NCBI GenBank assembly: GCA_964444825.1
Contig: CAYUIS010000028.1
Coordinates: forward strand, 1 to 43,214
Direction of reading: 5' to 3'
Source: CAYUIS01 sp964444825
GTDB taxonomy: Bacteria > Chloroflexota > Anaerolineae > B4-G1
DNA: 43,214 nt
A program made the position numbers and the translations under genes. The notes beneath the pieces are model-generated. The model had not been told where the DNA came from. It saw nothing but the letters and a program-made list of their open reading frames with translations, and made no database searches. The stretch's first letter is position 1, and each line of letters begins with the position of its first letter. Shown here piece by piece: positions 32,600 through 41,467 of this stretch.

Positions 32600-34099
32600 T
32601 CAACCCTGTCCATCCCCATGGCCGCCACAGTCATGGTACCAGACCCGGCCGTCACGCGCCAAGAAATCGTCCCCTTCAGAAGGCCCCCAGCTCCCTGGCT
32701 CGTAAAACGCCAACGGCGGCGCGTCAGATTGTTCCCAACCAGCCAGGATCGGATCAATCACCCCCCATGCCAGCTCGATCTCGTCACCCCGGGCAAACAG
32801 GGAGGCATCCCCTTGCAACGCGTCTAACAGCAAACGCTCGTATGCCTCTGGCAACACGCTCGGTCCGAAATCCTCCTCATAGTGAAACTCCATATCCACC
32901 GACCGCGTGTGCATCCCGGCACCCGGCTCCTTGGCCTCGAACCGCAGATGAATCCCTTCATCGGGCTGGAGACACAGGGACAGCACGTTTGGGGTTATTT
33001 CCCTGTCGGGCGGCGCTGGAAACATCAGGTGCGGCACGCCCCTAAACTGGACGGCGACTTCGGTCGTTTTCGCCGGCATCAATTTGCCAGAACGCAGGTA
33101 GAACGGCACATCGCGCCATCGCCAATTGTCCACCATCAACTGCAGCGCAGCATAGGTCGGGGTCTGAGAGCCCGGTGCCACGTTCGACTCGTCCCGATAG
33201 CCGAGATACTGACCACGCACGCTCTCAACCTGTAGGCGGATAGCCCGCAGGACCTTGACCTTCTCATCGCGCAGTGCGTTCGCCTCAAAGACTGCGGGGG
33301 GCTCTATCGCCACCAGGGTCAGCAATTGCAGTAGGTGATTCTGGAACATGTCTCGCAGCACACCGGACTTGTCATAGTAGCCAGCCCGATGACCAACACC
33401 CACACGCTCAGCCACGGTGATCTGAACGTGATCCACGTAGCTGCGATTCCACAGCGGCTCAAAGATAGCGTTGGCAAAGCGCAAGGTCAGGATGTTCTGT
33501 ACCGTCTCTTTGCCCAGGTAGTGATCGATGCGATAGATCTGGCTCTCATCAAACACGGTGTGGACCTGCTGGTTGAGTTGCTGAGCGCTGTGTAGGTCAT
33601 GGCCGAATGGCTTTTCGATAATGACACGGACCCAACCGTGATCGCTTTGATTCAGCCCGGCTTGCCCCAGATGCTGGACAATCGTTGGATACAAAACAGG
33701 GGGAGTCGCCAGGTAGAACAACCTGTTCCCCTCCGTGCCCGCCTCGACGTCGAGCTGCGCCAGTCGATCTGCCAAGCGCCGATACGTATCGGGATCGTCA
33801 TAGCCCCCTACCAGGTAAGAATGGCGTCCCGCAAAGCGAGGCCAAAGCTCGCACACGCCGGGCTTTAGCCGGGCATAGTCAGTCACCCCCTCGAACAGGC
33901 GGTCACGGAAGGCCTCGTCGGAGAGCTCAGTGCGTGCCACCCCAACTACCCGAGTGTTGGGATGCAAGAGACCGCCACAAGCAACACTATGTAGGGCCGG
34001 CACTAGCTTACGTTGCGTCAGGTCCCCAGAAGCACCAAAGATGACGACCGCAGCAGGAGTGATCGCATCTCGACTTGTACCGGCCAGCGTCTGCGTCAT
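32600..34099 (-). CDS. zwf: glucose-6-phosphate 1-dehydrogenase
   Basis: A 499-residue enzyme for the first step of the oxidative pentose phosphate pathway. The N-terminal VVIFGASGDLTQRKLVPAL is the NADP-binding Rossmann motif with the family GASGDL. VIIEKPFGHD and the active-site signature YRIDHYLGKETVQN (Lys about 197) follow. Start ATG 34099 is preferred over ATG 34129 because AGGAGG lies 10 nt upstream and the sequence becomes family-like there. It has its own promoter at about 34274 and is followed by the APH-like gene. Tal-pgi, rpiA and glk in the same region support a sugar-phosphate module. Confidence 0.96.
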   Translation of the reverse strand: MTQTLAGTSRDAITPAAVVIFGASGDLTQRKLVPALHSVACGGLLHPNTRVVGVARTELSDEAFRDRLFEGVTDYARLKPGVCELWPRFAGRHSYLVGGYDDPDTYRRLADRLAQLDVEAGTEGNRLFYLATPPVLYPTIVQHLGQAGLNQSDHGWVRVIIEKPFGHDLHSAQQLNQQVHTVFDESQIYRIDHYLGKETVQNILTLRFANAIFEPLWNRSYVDHVQITVAERVGVGHRAGYYDKSGVLRDMFQNHLLQLLTLVAIEPPAVFEANALRDEKVKVLRAIRLQVESVRGQYLGYRDESNVAPGSQTPTYAALQLMVDNWRWRDVPFYLRSGKLMPAKTTEVAVQFRGVPHLMFPAPPDREITPNVLSLCLQPDEGIHLRFEAKEPGAGMHTRSVDMEFHYEEDFGPSVLPEAYERLLLDALQGDASLFARGDEIELAWGVIDPILAGWEQSDAPPLAFYEPGSWGPSEGDDFLARDGRVWYHDCGGHGDGQG

Positions 34100-34273
34100 A
34101 CCAGGTTTTCCTCCTCCCACACTCTGCATAGTGGGCCGATTCCACTTCCTCGTTTCTTCCGCCGTGCCCTACTCCACTACTGACGTCCCCTGTGACATGT
34201 TCCTTACCCTCGGCTCAGGCTACGACGGATCAGTGCAAGGCTCTAGGCACGAGAATAGTCCTTGACGCGCTCC

Positions 34274-34302
34274 ATTATACAGGCCAGTATCAATCTGGGG
34301 AA
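34274..34302 (-). promoter_or_regulatory. zwf promoter
   Basis: Minus-strand TATAAT (34274-34279) with a poor -35-like TTTCCC about 18 nt upstream. It gives a leader of roughly 170 nt to the zwf ATG. I see no obvious regulatory fold in the leader. Confidence 0.4.
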
Positions 34303-34358
34303 ACGCGGGCCGAGCGCCTGTCCCCGCACCCTAGACACCCGGCAGCCATCCAACGTCA

Positions 34359-34387
34359 AGCGGGGCCGCGTGAATGGCGGCCCCGCT
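34359..34387 (-). terminator. perfect 11-bp GC hairpin downstream of the SARP regulator gene
   Basis: AGCGGGGCCGC (34359-34369) and GCGGCCCCGCT (34377-34387) are exact reverse complements around a 7-nt loop. It lies 24 nt past the second stop codon of the regulator frame. There is no strong T-run on either side, so intrinsic termination would rely on stem strength. Confidence 0.6.
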
Positions 34388-34410
34388 CGATCTGTACCTG
34401 CTTATTCCGT

Positions 34411-34458
34411 CTATCCCCTGTCTCTTATCACGAGCGGCAGGTGGATAAAATGCCCCGC
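34411..34458 (-). pseudogene. in-frame surface-protein tail after the SARP gene stop
   Basis: Directly after the regulator's TAG (34459-34461), the same frame continues for 15 codons as AGHFIHLPLVIRDRG and ends at TAG 34411-34413. HLPLVIR is the same kind of terminal motif as VYLPLVVR at 14435. The last residues of the regulator (DEVVVTV) also read like such a tail. It appears to be the 3' end of a former exported-protein gene joined to the regulator gene. Confidence 0.45.
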
Positions 34459-36543
34459 CTAAACGGTCACAACCACCTCATCCGGTCCCCACCCTGTATA
34501 TACTGGATCTTGCCGCGCCACCTGGGCAGCCCGCTGATAGTATGGAACAGCTCGCTCCGGACGACCACCGTGCTCAAAGTGTGCCGCGATATGTCCACTG
34601 ACCGCGTCCAGGTCGTCAGCATAGACGCTCTCCAGAGCACCGGCCACCCGGCGGTGGAGCAGCCGTTGCCGTGCGCCACTAAGATCAGAAAGGGCTACCT
34701 CACGCAACTTGTGGTGGGTGAAATCGTAAGCGTCGACTCCCTGTTCCCGTATGATCCGCCGCTGCCACAGTTCGTCCAGCGCGCGCACCAACGGTCCTTC
34801 ATCTTCGTCGGATGCCTGAGAGAGAACAGAGAAAGTAAACTCTCGACCGATGACGGCCGCCAAGCGCGCCAACTCGCGGGCTGTGGGCGTGAGCTGGTCA
34901 AGACGAGCGCTGAGCGCATCCTGAATCTTGGACGGTAGGGGACGCGGGATACAAATCAACTCACCGGTCTCCGATTCTACGACCGTTTCGGGGAGCCCTC
35001 CACGCACAGTCTCCACTGCAAACAGTGGATTCCCCTCCGTCTCGTCGTAGAGACACACAGCGACACCTGGGTCAAGCGCCTCTCCCACAAGGCCCGTCGC
35101 CAGGGATATTGTTTCAGCCTTGTCCAAGGGATCCAGTCGGATTTCACCCAACCGGCCGTCACGGCGGAGGCCTCTCAGCAGCAGGGTCAGTGGATGGTCA
35201 TCACCAAACTCCTCCGTGCGCAAAGTGCCCACAATGAGCAGGCGTGCGTGCGGGTCGAAACGCAATAGGTAGTGCAGCCACTCCAGGGTTTCCCGGTCGC
35301 ACCACTGTAGATCATCCAGCATAAGCAGTAAAGGCTTGCCGTCCCCAAGGATGGCGCGTGCCAGCGCTTCGAACAATCGCTTTCGCTGCCACGCCTCCGT
35401 GAGCGAGCCAGGGGGCGCAAGAGTGGAATCCTGGACGAGTAGTTCGGGCAGGATGCGCCCCACCGCGCTGCGCCACACTGGCTCCAACGGAGGTAGCGGG
35501 CGGCTTCGCAGCCAGGACGCCACAGGAGCATACACCAACTCACCCTCAGCAGCGTAGCAGCGGGCGGTGGCAGTGGAAATCCCCTGATGCTCAGCCCATT
35601 GAACAAACTCCTCGGCCAACCGCGTCTTGCCGATCCCTGCCTCTCCCCCTATCAGCACTAGCTGCGACTGTCCGGCGGCCGCGACCTGCCAGGCATCGCG
35701 TAGCTCTGCCCATTCCTGATGTCGTCCGACCAATGAAGAGCTGGGAACGGATTCAGGCAGAGGGGCCAGAGTGCCCATCTCTCTCCCTTCAGTCACCAGC
35801 AATTGCTCGTACAACTCACGGGTGAGGGAACTCGGCGCCACGGACAGCTCTCGCTCCAGAACTGTCCCGCAGGTGTGATAGACTCGCAGGGCGCCGGCCC
35901 GGTCGCCGGTTAGGGCGTGCAGACGCATCAGTGAGCGATAGGTAGCTTCGTGGAGCGGCTCGTGCCGGAGCGATTGCTGAGCATACTCAATGGCTGCGTT
36001 GTAGTCGCGCTGTTCCTCCAGCGCCAGGATCAGTTGTTCCAGCGCCCCGGCATACGCCTGGCGCAGTCGCTCCCGCTCGATGATGATCCAGTCATCGTAG
36101 CAGCTTGGGAGCAGGTCACCCTGGTACAGCCCCACAGCCTTCTCCAGAGCACTCCGTAGGGTTCCTGTGTCTCCGACCTGGGTGGCCTGTTTAGCTCGGG
36201 TAATCGCGTTTTCGAAATCTACGACGTCAAACGTGAACGGGGCATCCGCCCGCCACTGTAACGTCTGGTCATCCACGTGCAGGAAACGATCGGCATCGGG
36301 CAGGGCGCGCCGCAGACGGTACAATAGGTTGCGCAGATTGGTAAGCGCCTGCGTGTCGGTGGAATCGGGCCACAGAACATAGGCCAGGTGATGGCGGGCT
36401 TGAGGTGCACCACGGTGAAGCAGCAGATAGGCCAACAGGGACTGCAACCGAGATGTGCTTATGCTCGACACAGGCTTGCCGCCGTAAGCAACAAAGAAAT
36501 CTCCGAACAGGCGCAGTTCCAAACCCTGTCGTGACCGGTTCAT
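34459..36543 (-). CDS. SARP/BTAD-type transcriptional regulator with AAA/NB-ARC-like ATPase, C-terminally truncated
   Basis: A 694-residue regulator. It has an OmpR-like winged helix (about 8-95; RLFGDFFVAYGGKPVSSIST), a BTAD helical domain (about 100-245), and an AAA-type ATPase (about 270-520). Walker A is LIGGEAGIGKTRLAEEF (Lys306) and Walker B is LLLMLDDLQWCDRET. A helical region after that has the form RELARLAAVIGREFTFSVLS. Relatives usually continue with several hundred residues of TPR repeats. Here the protein ends soon after RPERAVPYYQRAAQVARQ, in a sequence unlike a TPR. It has a strong promoter of its own and lies between rpiA and zwf, so control of the sugar-phosphate genes is a reasonable guess. 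Confidence 0.85.
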   Translation of the reverse strand: MNRSRQGLELRLFGDFFVAYGGKPVSSISTSRLQSLLAYLLLHRGAPQARHHLAYVLWPDSTDTQALTNLRNLLYRLRRALPDADRFLHVDDQTLQWRADAPFTFDVVDFENAITRAKQATQVGDTGTLRSALEKAVGLYQGDLLPSCYDDWIIIERERLRQAYAGALEQLILALEEQRDYNAAIEYAQQSLRHEPLHEATYRSLMRLHALTGDRAGALRVYHTCGTVLERELSVAPSSLTRELYEQLLVTEGREMGTLAPLPESVPSSSLVGRHQEWAELRDAWQVAAAGQSQLVLIGGEAGIGKTRLAEEFVQWAEHQGISTATARCYAAEGELVYAPVASWLRSRPLPPLEPVWRSAVGRILPELLVQDSTLAPPGSLTEAWQRKRLFEALARAILGDGKPLLLMLDDLQWCDRETLEWLHYLLRFDPHARLLIVGTLRTEEFGDDHPLTLLLRGLRRDGRLGEIRLDPLDKAETISLATGLVGEALDPGVAVCLYDETEGNPLFAVETVRGGLPETVVESETGELICIPRPLPSKIQDALSARLDQLTPTARELARLAAVIGREFTFSVLSQASDEDEGPLVRALDELWQRRIIREQGVDAYDFTHHKLREVALSDLSGARQRLLHRRVAGALESVYADDLDAVSGHIAAHFEHGGRPERAVPYYQRAAQVARQDPVYTGWGPDEVVVTV

Positions 36544-36592
36544 CTAGAGCCGCCCCACTCTCCTTGTCTCAAGGCCATTTCACTGTGGCGCT

Positions 36593-36621
36593 AGTATATC
36601 ATAATCCAGCTATAAAGTCAA
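36593..36621 (-). promoter_or_regulatory. strong extended -10 promoter for the SARP gene
   Basis: Minus-strand TTGACT (36616-36621), 17 nt spacer and TATACT (36593-36598), with TG one base before the -10. This is the best match to a sigma-70 promoter in the window. An AAGGAG lies in the short leader, unusually far from ATG 36543. Confidence 0.65.
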
Positions 36622-36725
36622 TGTTCGTCTTGTTAATTATGAGGTACAGCATAGCGATTCCCAGGTTTGTCATGATTCCTGGAGCCAACAGGAGAGATGA
36701 ACTGATACCCACTGCCAAATGACAA

Positions 36726-36779
36726 ACCCGAGTGGATATTGCCAGTGAAGAGATCAGCAGTCCTGGACACCACTCGGGT
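36726..36779 (-). terminator. terminator after rpiA
   Basis: ACCCGAGTGG (36726-36735) and CCACTCGGGT (36770-36779) form a perfect 10-bp stem. The 34-nt loop can itself pair CCAG with CTGG. In the rpiA direction the stem is followed by TTTGTCATTT. It lies 36 nt past the rpiA stop and probably ends the glk-tal-rpiA transcript. Confidence 0.55.
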
Positions 36780-36814
36780 ACGCACAACCACGGTGAAACG
36801 CGGCTTGGGTCACC

Positions 36815-37540
36815 CTATGCTTTCCTGGTCAAGATAGTGATAGGATCGCTGACAATGTCCCCTGAGGAAGACAAACGATGGGCAACGATCACCTCCGTCG
36901 CCAGGCCCAGAAACAGCCCGTGTTCAACAATACCAGCCCGCTTGTCCATACTGGCCGCCAACTCTGCCGGTTGCGAGATCGGACCGAAACTACAGTCAAG
37001 GATAATGTTGCCCTGATCCGTATGGAAAGGAGTGCCATCGTCATGCTGGCGCTGGACAACCTCAGCACCGAGTGACCTCAGATAATCCACCTGCGAGAGC
37101 AAACCAAATGGAATCACCTCAACCGGCACCGGCCAGAGCGTGCCCAGCGCGGGTGACAACTTCGAGTCATCCACCACGATGATCTCTCGGCGGCTGGCTT
37201 GGGCGACGACCTTTTCCCGGAGCAGCGCCCCACCCCCACCTTTGATCAGGTTCAGCTCTGGATCTACCTCGTCAGCACCGTCGATCGTCAGGTCTATTCC
37301 AGGGTGGTCATCCAACGTGGTCAAGGGGATGTCCAGTCGCCGCGCCTCCTCCTCGACCTGAAACGAACACGCCACACCCAGAATGTCCCGCAGCACACCG
37401 GTACGGAGCAACTCTGCGATCCGGCGTACGGCAAATATAGCCGTGCTGCCGTGACCCAGTCCCAGGACCATCCCTGACTCACAAAAGTCCACCGCCCGTT
37501 CTGCGGCTCGCCGTTTGAGCTGCACTACATCTACACCCAC
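36815..37540 (-). CDS. rpiA: ribose-5-phosphate isomerase A
   Basis: A 241-residue RpiA that interconverts ribose 5-phosphate and ribulose 5-phosphate. The family signature is DLTIDGADEVDPELNLIKGG followed by GGALLREKVVA, with the catalytic Asp and Lys in these blocks. VLGLGHGSTAIFAVRRIAEL is the N-terminal phosphate-binding segment; the usual GxGSGSTA reads GLGHGSTA. Start GTG 37540 has an AGGGGG site 7 nt upstream. It begins 11 nt after the tal-pgi stop and is the last gene of that unit. Confidence 0.94.
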   Translation of the reverse strand: MGVDVVQLKRRAAERAVDFCESGMVLGLGHGSTAIFAVRRIAELLRTGVLRDILGVACSFQVEEEARRLDIPLTTLDDHPGIDLTIDGADEVDPELNLIKGGGGALLREKVVAQASRREIIVVDDSKLSPALGTLWPVPVEVIPFGLLSQVDYLRSLGAEVVQRQHDDGTPFHTDQGNIILDCSFGPISQPAELAASMDKRAGIVEHGLFLGLATEVIVAHRLSSSGDIVSDPITILTRKA

Positions 37541-37551
37541 TGCTTTGCCCC

Positions 37552-40305
37552 CTAACTCAGTCGTCTCAGACCTCCAAGCACATCGTCGCCCAGATGAAAC
37601 CGTATCACGCGCCGCCCAGCGGCCAGCAATGCCTGCCAGTCGCCTAGTGCTTGGGCCGTCTTTAGCACGCCGAAGGTCATAGCCGAATCTGATGACCCAG
37701 CCTCGTCCGGGATAGGAATATCCTGTAGGTCGTCGGCCGTGAATTGAATGAACAAGCCATTCCCTGCATCCCCTTTGTGCAGTTGGCCGGTGGAGTGGAG
37801 GAACCGGGGTCCGTAGCCCACGGTCGTCGCCAGCCTGGTCCGATCGCGCAGTCGCTCACGCAGGGCCAACAGCGCCGCGTCGGTCTCTGGGACCGGCTGC
37901 ACAAAGGCCTGTAGCGCGATGTAGCTGCGTGGCAAATCCGCCGTCTTTTCACCTGTCTGGGGCAAAGCCAGGAACTGCTCCAGTGCCTCGTTTGTGAGCG
38001 GAGCAAACTCACCGGTTGGGAGCGCGCCCTTTTCCTGATACTCGGCGACCGTCCGCCGGGCCAGCACCTTGGCCGCCTCGACATTGGGCTGGTCGAAGGG
38101 ATTGATGCCCAGGAGGCTGCCCGCCACCACCGTCGCCATCTCCCACAGGAAGAACTGACCGCCCAAGTCGTAGAGATCGTCCAGGTGCAGGCGCAGCACC
38201 GGGTGACCCGCGTCCTCCAGCGCCTGGACCGCCGCGTCGTGAGTGTCGTCCCCTGGTAGCCGCAGGTAGACAAAGAGGCGATCGTCCCCATAGATGCCCG
38301 GCGCTCCCACCGGCTCCCCCACGACCGGCAGGATGCCCTTGCCTTGCTTGCCGGTGCTCTCGGCGATGAGTTGTTCCACCCAGTCGCCAAAGCTACCGAA
38401 CGCTGGCGAGGTGATCAGCGTTACCTTGTCCCGGCCAGCGTTTGCCAGTTCGCCCATTATCGCACCCAGGCGACCGCCATAGTTGTCACCGACGACTGGA
38501 CAGTTGCAGCTCTCACAGTTGCACGCCATCGTCAGCGCCCGGTTGAGCAGCTCTTCCAGGTCCACACCGATCAATGCCGCTGGGACCAGCCCGAAGAATG
38601 AGAGGGCTGCGTAGCGCCCCCCGATATTCGGATCGTTGCGGAAGGTTGTCCTGAAACCATGTTGCCGCGCCAGATGGTCCAGCTTGCTGCCAGCGTCAGT
38701 AATGGCGATAAAATGGGTGCCAGCCTCGTCGGCGCCCACCGTCCCAGCCACCTGGTTGTAAAAGAACTTGAAGAATGACAATGTCTCAACCGTGCCGCCT
38801 GACTTGGTAGCGACGATGAACAGAGTCTTGGACAAATCCAACTGCTCGACAGTGGCCAGAACAGCACCAGGGTCAGTGCTGTCCAGCACAGCCAGGTCCA
38901 AGTAGCCGTCCCTGACCCCAAAGATCCTGCAAAAGACCTCGGGGGCAAGGCTGGAGCCCCCCATCCCCAACAGCAGCGCGTTGGTGTAACCTGCGGCATG
39001 CACATCGTCAACCAGTCCATGCAAGCGAGGTAGGTTCTCCAACATAACCTCAGCCGTGTGAAGCCATCCCAGTCGATTCGTGATCTCCGTCGGCTCCGGC
39101 TTCCACACGGTGTGATCGTGAGCCCAGATGCGGGCCAAGACCCGCTCCTCCACGATTTCGGCCAGTGCTGCGTCCACCATTGCCTGATAGGAGCCCAAAC
39201 TGGCGGTCAGACGCTGCCATCCGAGCAATAGCTTCTCCCGCTTCTCGTTGATGCTATCCATCAGCCGGTCGAAAGACTTGGCAAAGGCAGCTACCCCGTC
39301 GTCCTGCAGTTTCTGAGTGATCTCCCCCAAATCTACGCCCAGCTCAGCCAGCCGAGTCAACCGAGCCCGAGCCACATCCACGCCCGCCTCCAGGGTCGCC
39401 CCTACCTGACCGTGGTCGAGAAACGCACGCAGCACAGCGGGCGGAACCGTGTTGACCGTGTCTTGCCCAACCAGGCCATCCACGTATAGGGTATCAGGGT
39501 ACACCGGGTTCTTTGTGCCAGTGCTGGCCCACAGGACCCGCTGAGGACGGGCGCCTCGTGCCGTCAGCTTTTCCCAGCGCTGGCCACTGAATATCTCCTG
39601 GAATCGGGAGTAGGCCAGCTTCGCATTGGCGAGAGCGATCTCGCCCTGAAGATCGATTTCGCCCATCTCCTCCAACACCCGATCGACCGCCGTGTCCACT
39701 CGGCTAACAAAGAATGAGGCCACCGACGCGACGCTACCAACGTCACCATCGGCCTCCGCCAGCTTCTCTAGCCCGGCAATGTAGGCCTCGGCCACGGCAT
39801 CATAGTGGGTCAGAGAAAAGATCAGCGTGACATTGACATTGATCCCCTCACCGATCAGCGCCCTTATGGCCGGGACGCCAGCGGGCGTGGCTGGCACCTT
39901 GATCATCACATTTGGCCGATCGAGCGCGACAAAGAGGCGCCGCGCCTCGGCCACCGTGCCATCGGTGTCGTGGGCCAGCGTGGGACTGACCTCCAGGCTG
40001 ACGTAGCCATCGGCGCCCTCGGTCTCGTCGTAGAGCGGGCGCAGGACGTCGGCGGCCCGCCGGATATCGTCCAGAGCCAGCGCCTCGTATATCTCCTCCA
40101 CCGACCTGCCGGACTCAACCAGAGCCTTCAAGTCGTCGTCATAGTCGGCGCTGCCGGCGATGGCCTTTTCAAAGATGGACGGGTTGGACGTGACCCCGCG
40201 GATTCCCTGGTCGACCATCTCCAGCAGTTCCCCAGATGTGATAAAGGAACGGCGGATATAGTCCAGCCAGATTGCCTGTCCCAGATCAGCTAGTTCGTGT
40301 AGCAT
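37552..40305 (-). CDS. bifunctional transaldolase / glucose-6-phosphate isomerase
   Basis: A 917-residue natural fusion. Residues 1-365 are transaldolase: VTSNPSIFEKAIAGSADYDD and VMIKVPATPAGVPAIRALIG, with Schiff-base Lys136 and the following INVNVTLIFS. Residues about 380-917 are phosphoglucose isomerase: LLLGMGGSSLAPEVFCRIFG, FIVATKSGGTVETLSFFKFF and the C-terminal RFLHSTGQLHKGD. It thus links glycolysis and the pentose phosphate pathway in one chain. This fusion is known from several bacterial groups, including Chloroflexota. ATG 40305 has no ribosome site of its own. It starts 2 nt after the stop of an 11-codon mini-ORF that has a strong one. Confidence 0.95.
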   Translation of the reverse strand: MLHELADLGQAIWLDYIRRSFITSGELLEMVDQGIRGVTSNPSIFEKAIAGSADYDDDLKALVESGRSVEEIYEALALDDIRRAADVLRPLYDETEGADGYVSLEVSPTLAHDTDGTVAEARRLFVALDRPNVMIKVPATPAGVPAIRALIGEGINVNVTLIFSLTHYDAVAEAYIAGLEKLAEADGDVGSVASVASFFVSRVDTAVDRVLEEMGEIDLQGEIALANAKLAYSRFQEIFSGQRWEKLTARGARPQRVLWASTGTKNPVYPDTLYVDGLVGQDTVNTVPPAVLRAFLDHGQVGATLEAGVDVARARLTRLAELGVDLGEITQKLQDDGVAAFAKSFDRLMDSINEKREKLLLGWQRLTASLGSYQAMVDAALAEIVEERVLARIWAHDHTVWKPEPTEITNRLGWLHTAEVMLENLPRLHGLVDDVHAAGYTNALLLGMGGSSLAPEVFCRIFGVRDGYLDLAVLDSTDPGAVLATVEQLDLSKTLFIVATKSGGTVETLSFFKFFYNQVAGTVGADEAGTHFIAITDAGSKLDHLARQHGFRTTFRNDPNIGGRYAALSFFGLVPAALIGVDLEELLNRALTMACNCESCNCPVVGDNYGGRLGAIMGELANAGRDKVTLITSPAFGSFGDWVEQLIAESTGKQGKGILPVVGEPVGAPGIYGDDRLFVYLRLPGDDTHDAAVQALEDAGHPVLRLHLDDLYDLGGQFFLWEMATVVAGSLLGINPFDQPNVEAAKVLARRTVAEYQEKGALPTGEFAPLTNEALEQFLALPQTGEKTADLPRSYIALQAFVQPVPETDAALLALRERLRDRTRLATTVGYGPRFLHSTGQLHKGDAGNGLFIQFTADDLQDIPIPDEAGSSDSAMTFGVLKTAQALGDWQALLAAGRRVIRFHLGDDVLGGLRRLS

Positions 40306-40307
40306 TG

Positions 40308-40343
40308 TCAGTTACGTGATTTGACGTACTGTTTCTTGATCAT
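40308..40343 (-). CDS. 11-codon mini-ORF, probable stub of a CBM48 (isoamylase early-set) gene
   Basis: Minus-strand ATG 40343 opens MIKKQYVKSRN, then TGA at 40308-40310, and the transaldolase ATG follows after 2 nt. A strong AGGGAGG lies 7 nt before the mini-ORF start. MIKKQ(Y/F)xKSR is, from memory, how small glycogen-binding isoamylase early-set domain proteins begin. I read it as the surviving 5' end of such a gene, now acting as a leader whose ribosomes re-initiate on tal-pgi. The peptide itself may have no function. Confidence 0.5.
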   Translation of the reverse strand: MIKKQYVKSRN

Positions 40344-40420
40344 TTGGAATCCTCCCTGTTTCCTTACTCTGTACTCAGCCAACCCACTCGGTCGTCGTTG
40401 ACAAAAGACGACAGCCCTGC

Positions 40421-41407
40421 CTACGGTAGCCCTAATCCGTGACAAGCAGCTCCCAGGAGGGCGGACTTTGGATTGAGAATCACACGGACAGGAATCCGGG
40501 ACAGCATATCCGAGAAACGTCCCTTCTGCCTGAAAGCCTCCAAGAAACGTCCATCCTCAAGTAGCGGCAAGATGCGGGGTGGAATGCCACCACCTAGGAA
40601 AACGCCGCCGGTCGCCATCACGCCTAGCGCCAGATTCCCTGCCTCTGCCCCCAGAATCTGGACAAAGACGTCGAGAGTTGAGACACACAGCGCACATGAC
40701 CGATCGCTACTGAGGGCGGCCCTGGCGATAGTCGGAGTCGGGTCGCTGGCTCTGGACAGTTCCTCGGCCAACCAGCTCGGCTCCTCCGCATGACCACTGT
40801 CCTTGAGATACGCATAGATGTTGGGGATCCCTCGACCGGAGCACACGCGTTCGACACTGACGTGTCCAAAACGCTCCATAAGATAGCGGAGTAGTCCAAG
40901 CTGAAGCCAACTGGTGGGCGCAAAGTCGGCGTGACCGCCTTCAGATGCGTGGCTTTGATACCGGGCACCATCCCAGGTGAGAAAAGCCTCACCCAGCCCG
41001 GTGCCGGGCGCAACTATGGCAATGGCACCACCTGGCAGTGCTTGACCCTCGTTCAGAGTATGCACGTCAGCCGGTTCGAGCCAGGGAATCGCGTGGCCGA
41101 TGGCACTCAGATCGTTCAGCAAACAGACGGAGGAGAGACCCAGCGCCTCCTGGAGCTGCACCTCGTCCATCACCCAGGGCAGGTTGGTGATCTTGGCCCG
41201 GCCCGCCACCACGGGGCCAGCCACGCCAAAGCTGGCGCGCTCGATCTCCACACCAGTCTGTGACAGGAACTCGCTTACAAGCGCCTCTAGGCTGCCATAG
41301 TCAGTGCTGGGGAATGTCGCCTCCGCCAACGGTGCGCGGAGGCCTGCATCTGGAGAGAAAATGGCCAAGTTGGTCTTGGTTCCGCCGATATCACCAGCAA
41401 GCAGCAT
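40421..41407 (-). CDS. glk: glucokinase (PF02685 type)
   Basis: A 328-residue hexokinase-fold glucokinase, making glucose 6-phosphate from glucose and ATP. LLAGDIGGTKTNLAIFSPDA is the phosphate-1 loop, LLNDLSAIGHAIP contains the catalytic Asp, IAIVAPGTGLGEAFL is the ATP loop, and SEGGHADFAP binds the glucose hydroxyls. GVFLGGGIPPRIL is the adenosine motif. ATG 41407 has GGAGGG 8 nt upstream. The longer frame to 41443 adds residues unlike the family. It leads a probable unit with the mini-ORF, tal-pgi and rpiA, feeding both G6PD and PGI. Confidence 0.94.
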   Translation of the reverse strand: MLLAGDIGGTKTNLAIFSPDAGLRAPLAEATFPSTDYGSLEALVSEFLSQTGVEIERASFGVAGPVVAGRAKITNLPWVMDEVQLQEALGLSSVCLLNDLSAIGHAIPWLEPADVHTLNEGQALPGGAIAIVAPGTGLGEAFLTWDGARYQSHASEGGHADFAPTSWLQLGLLRYLMERFGHVSVERVCSGRGIPNIYAYLKDSGHAEEPSWLAEELSRASDPTPTIARAALSSDRSCALCVSTLDVFVQILGAEAGNLALGVMATGGVFLGGGIPPRILPLLEDGRFLEAFRQKGRFSDMLSRIPVRVILNPKSALLGAACHGLGLP

Positions 41408-41421
41408 TATGGTGTCCCTCC

Positions 41422-41450
41422 ATTCCACTGTCCTCTCGAACACTGGTCAA
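41422..41450 (-). promoter_or_regulatory. possible glk promoter
   Basis: Minus-strand TTGACC (41445-41450), 17 nt and TGGAAT (41422-41427). The leader would be very short, and the GGAGGG ribosome site lies just past the -10, so this call is tentative. The msrQ stop is immediately upstream. Confidence 0.35.
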
Positions 41451-41467
41451 GCAACACGCATTATCTA

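Noticed and set aside
36544..36814. Small ORFs in the SARP-rpiA gap
   Set aside because: The gap is accounted for by the SARP promoter and the rpiA terminator; short frames there have no ribosome site or family-like sequence.
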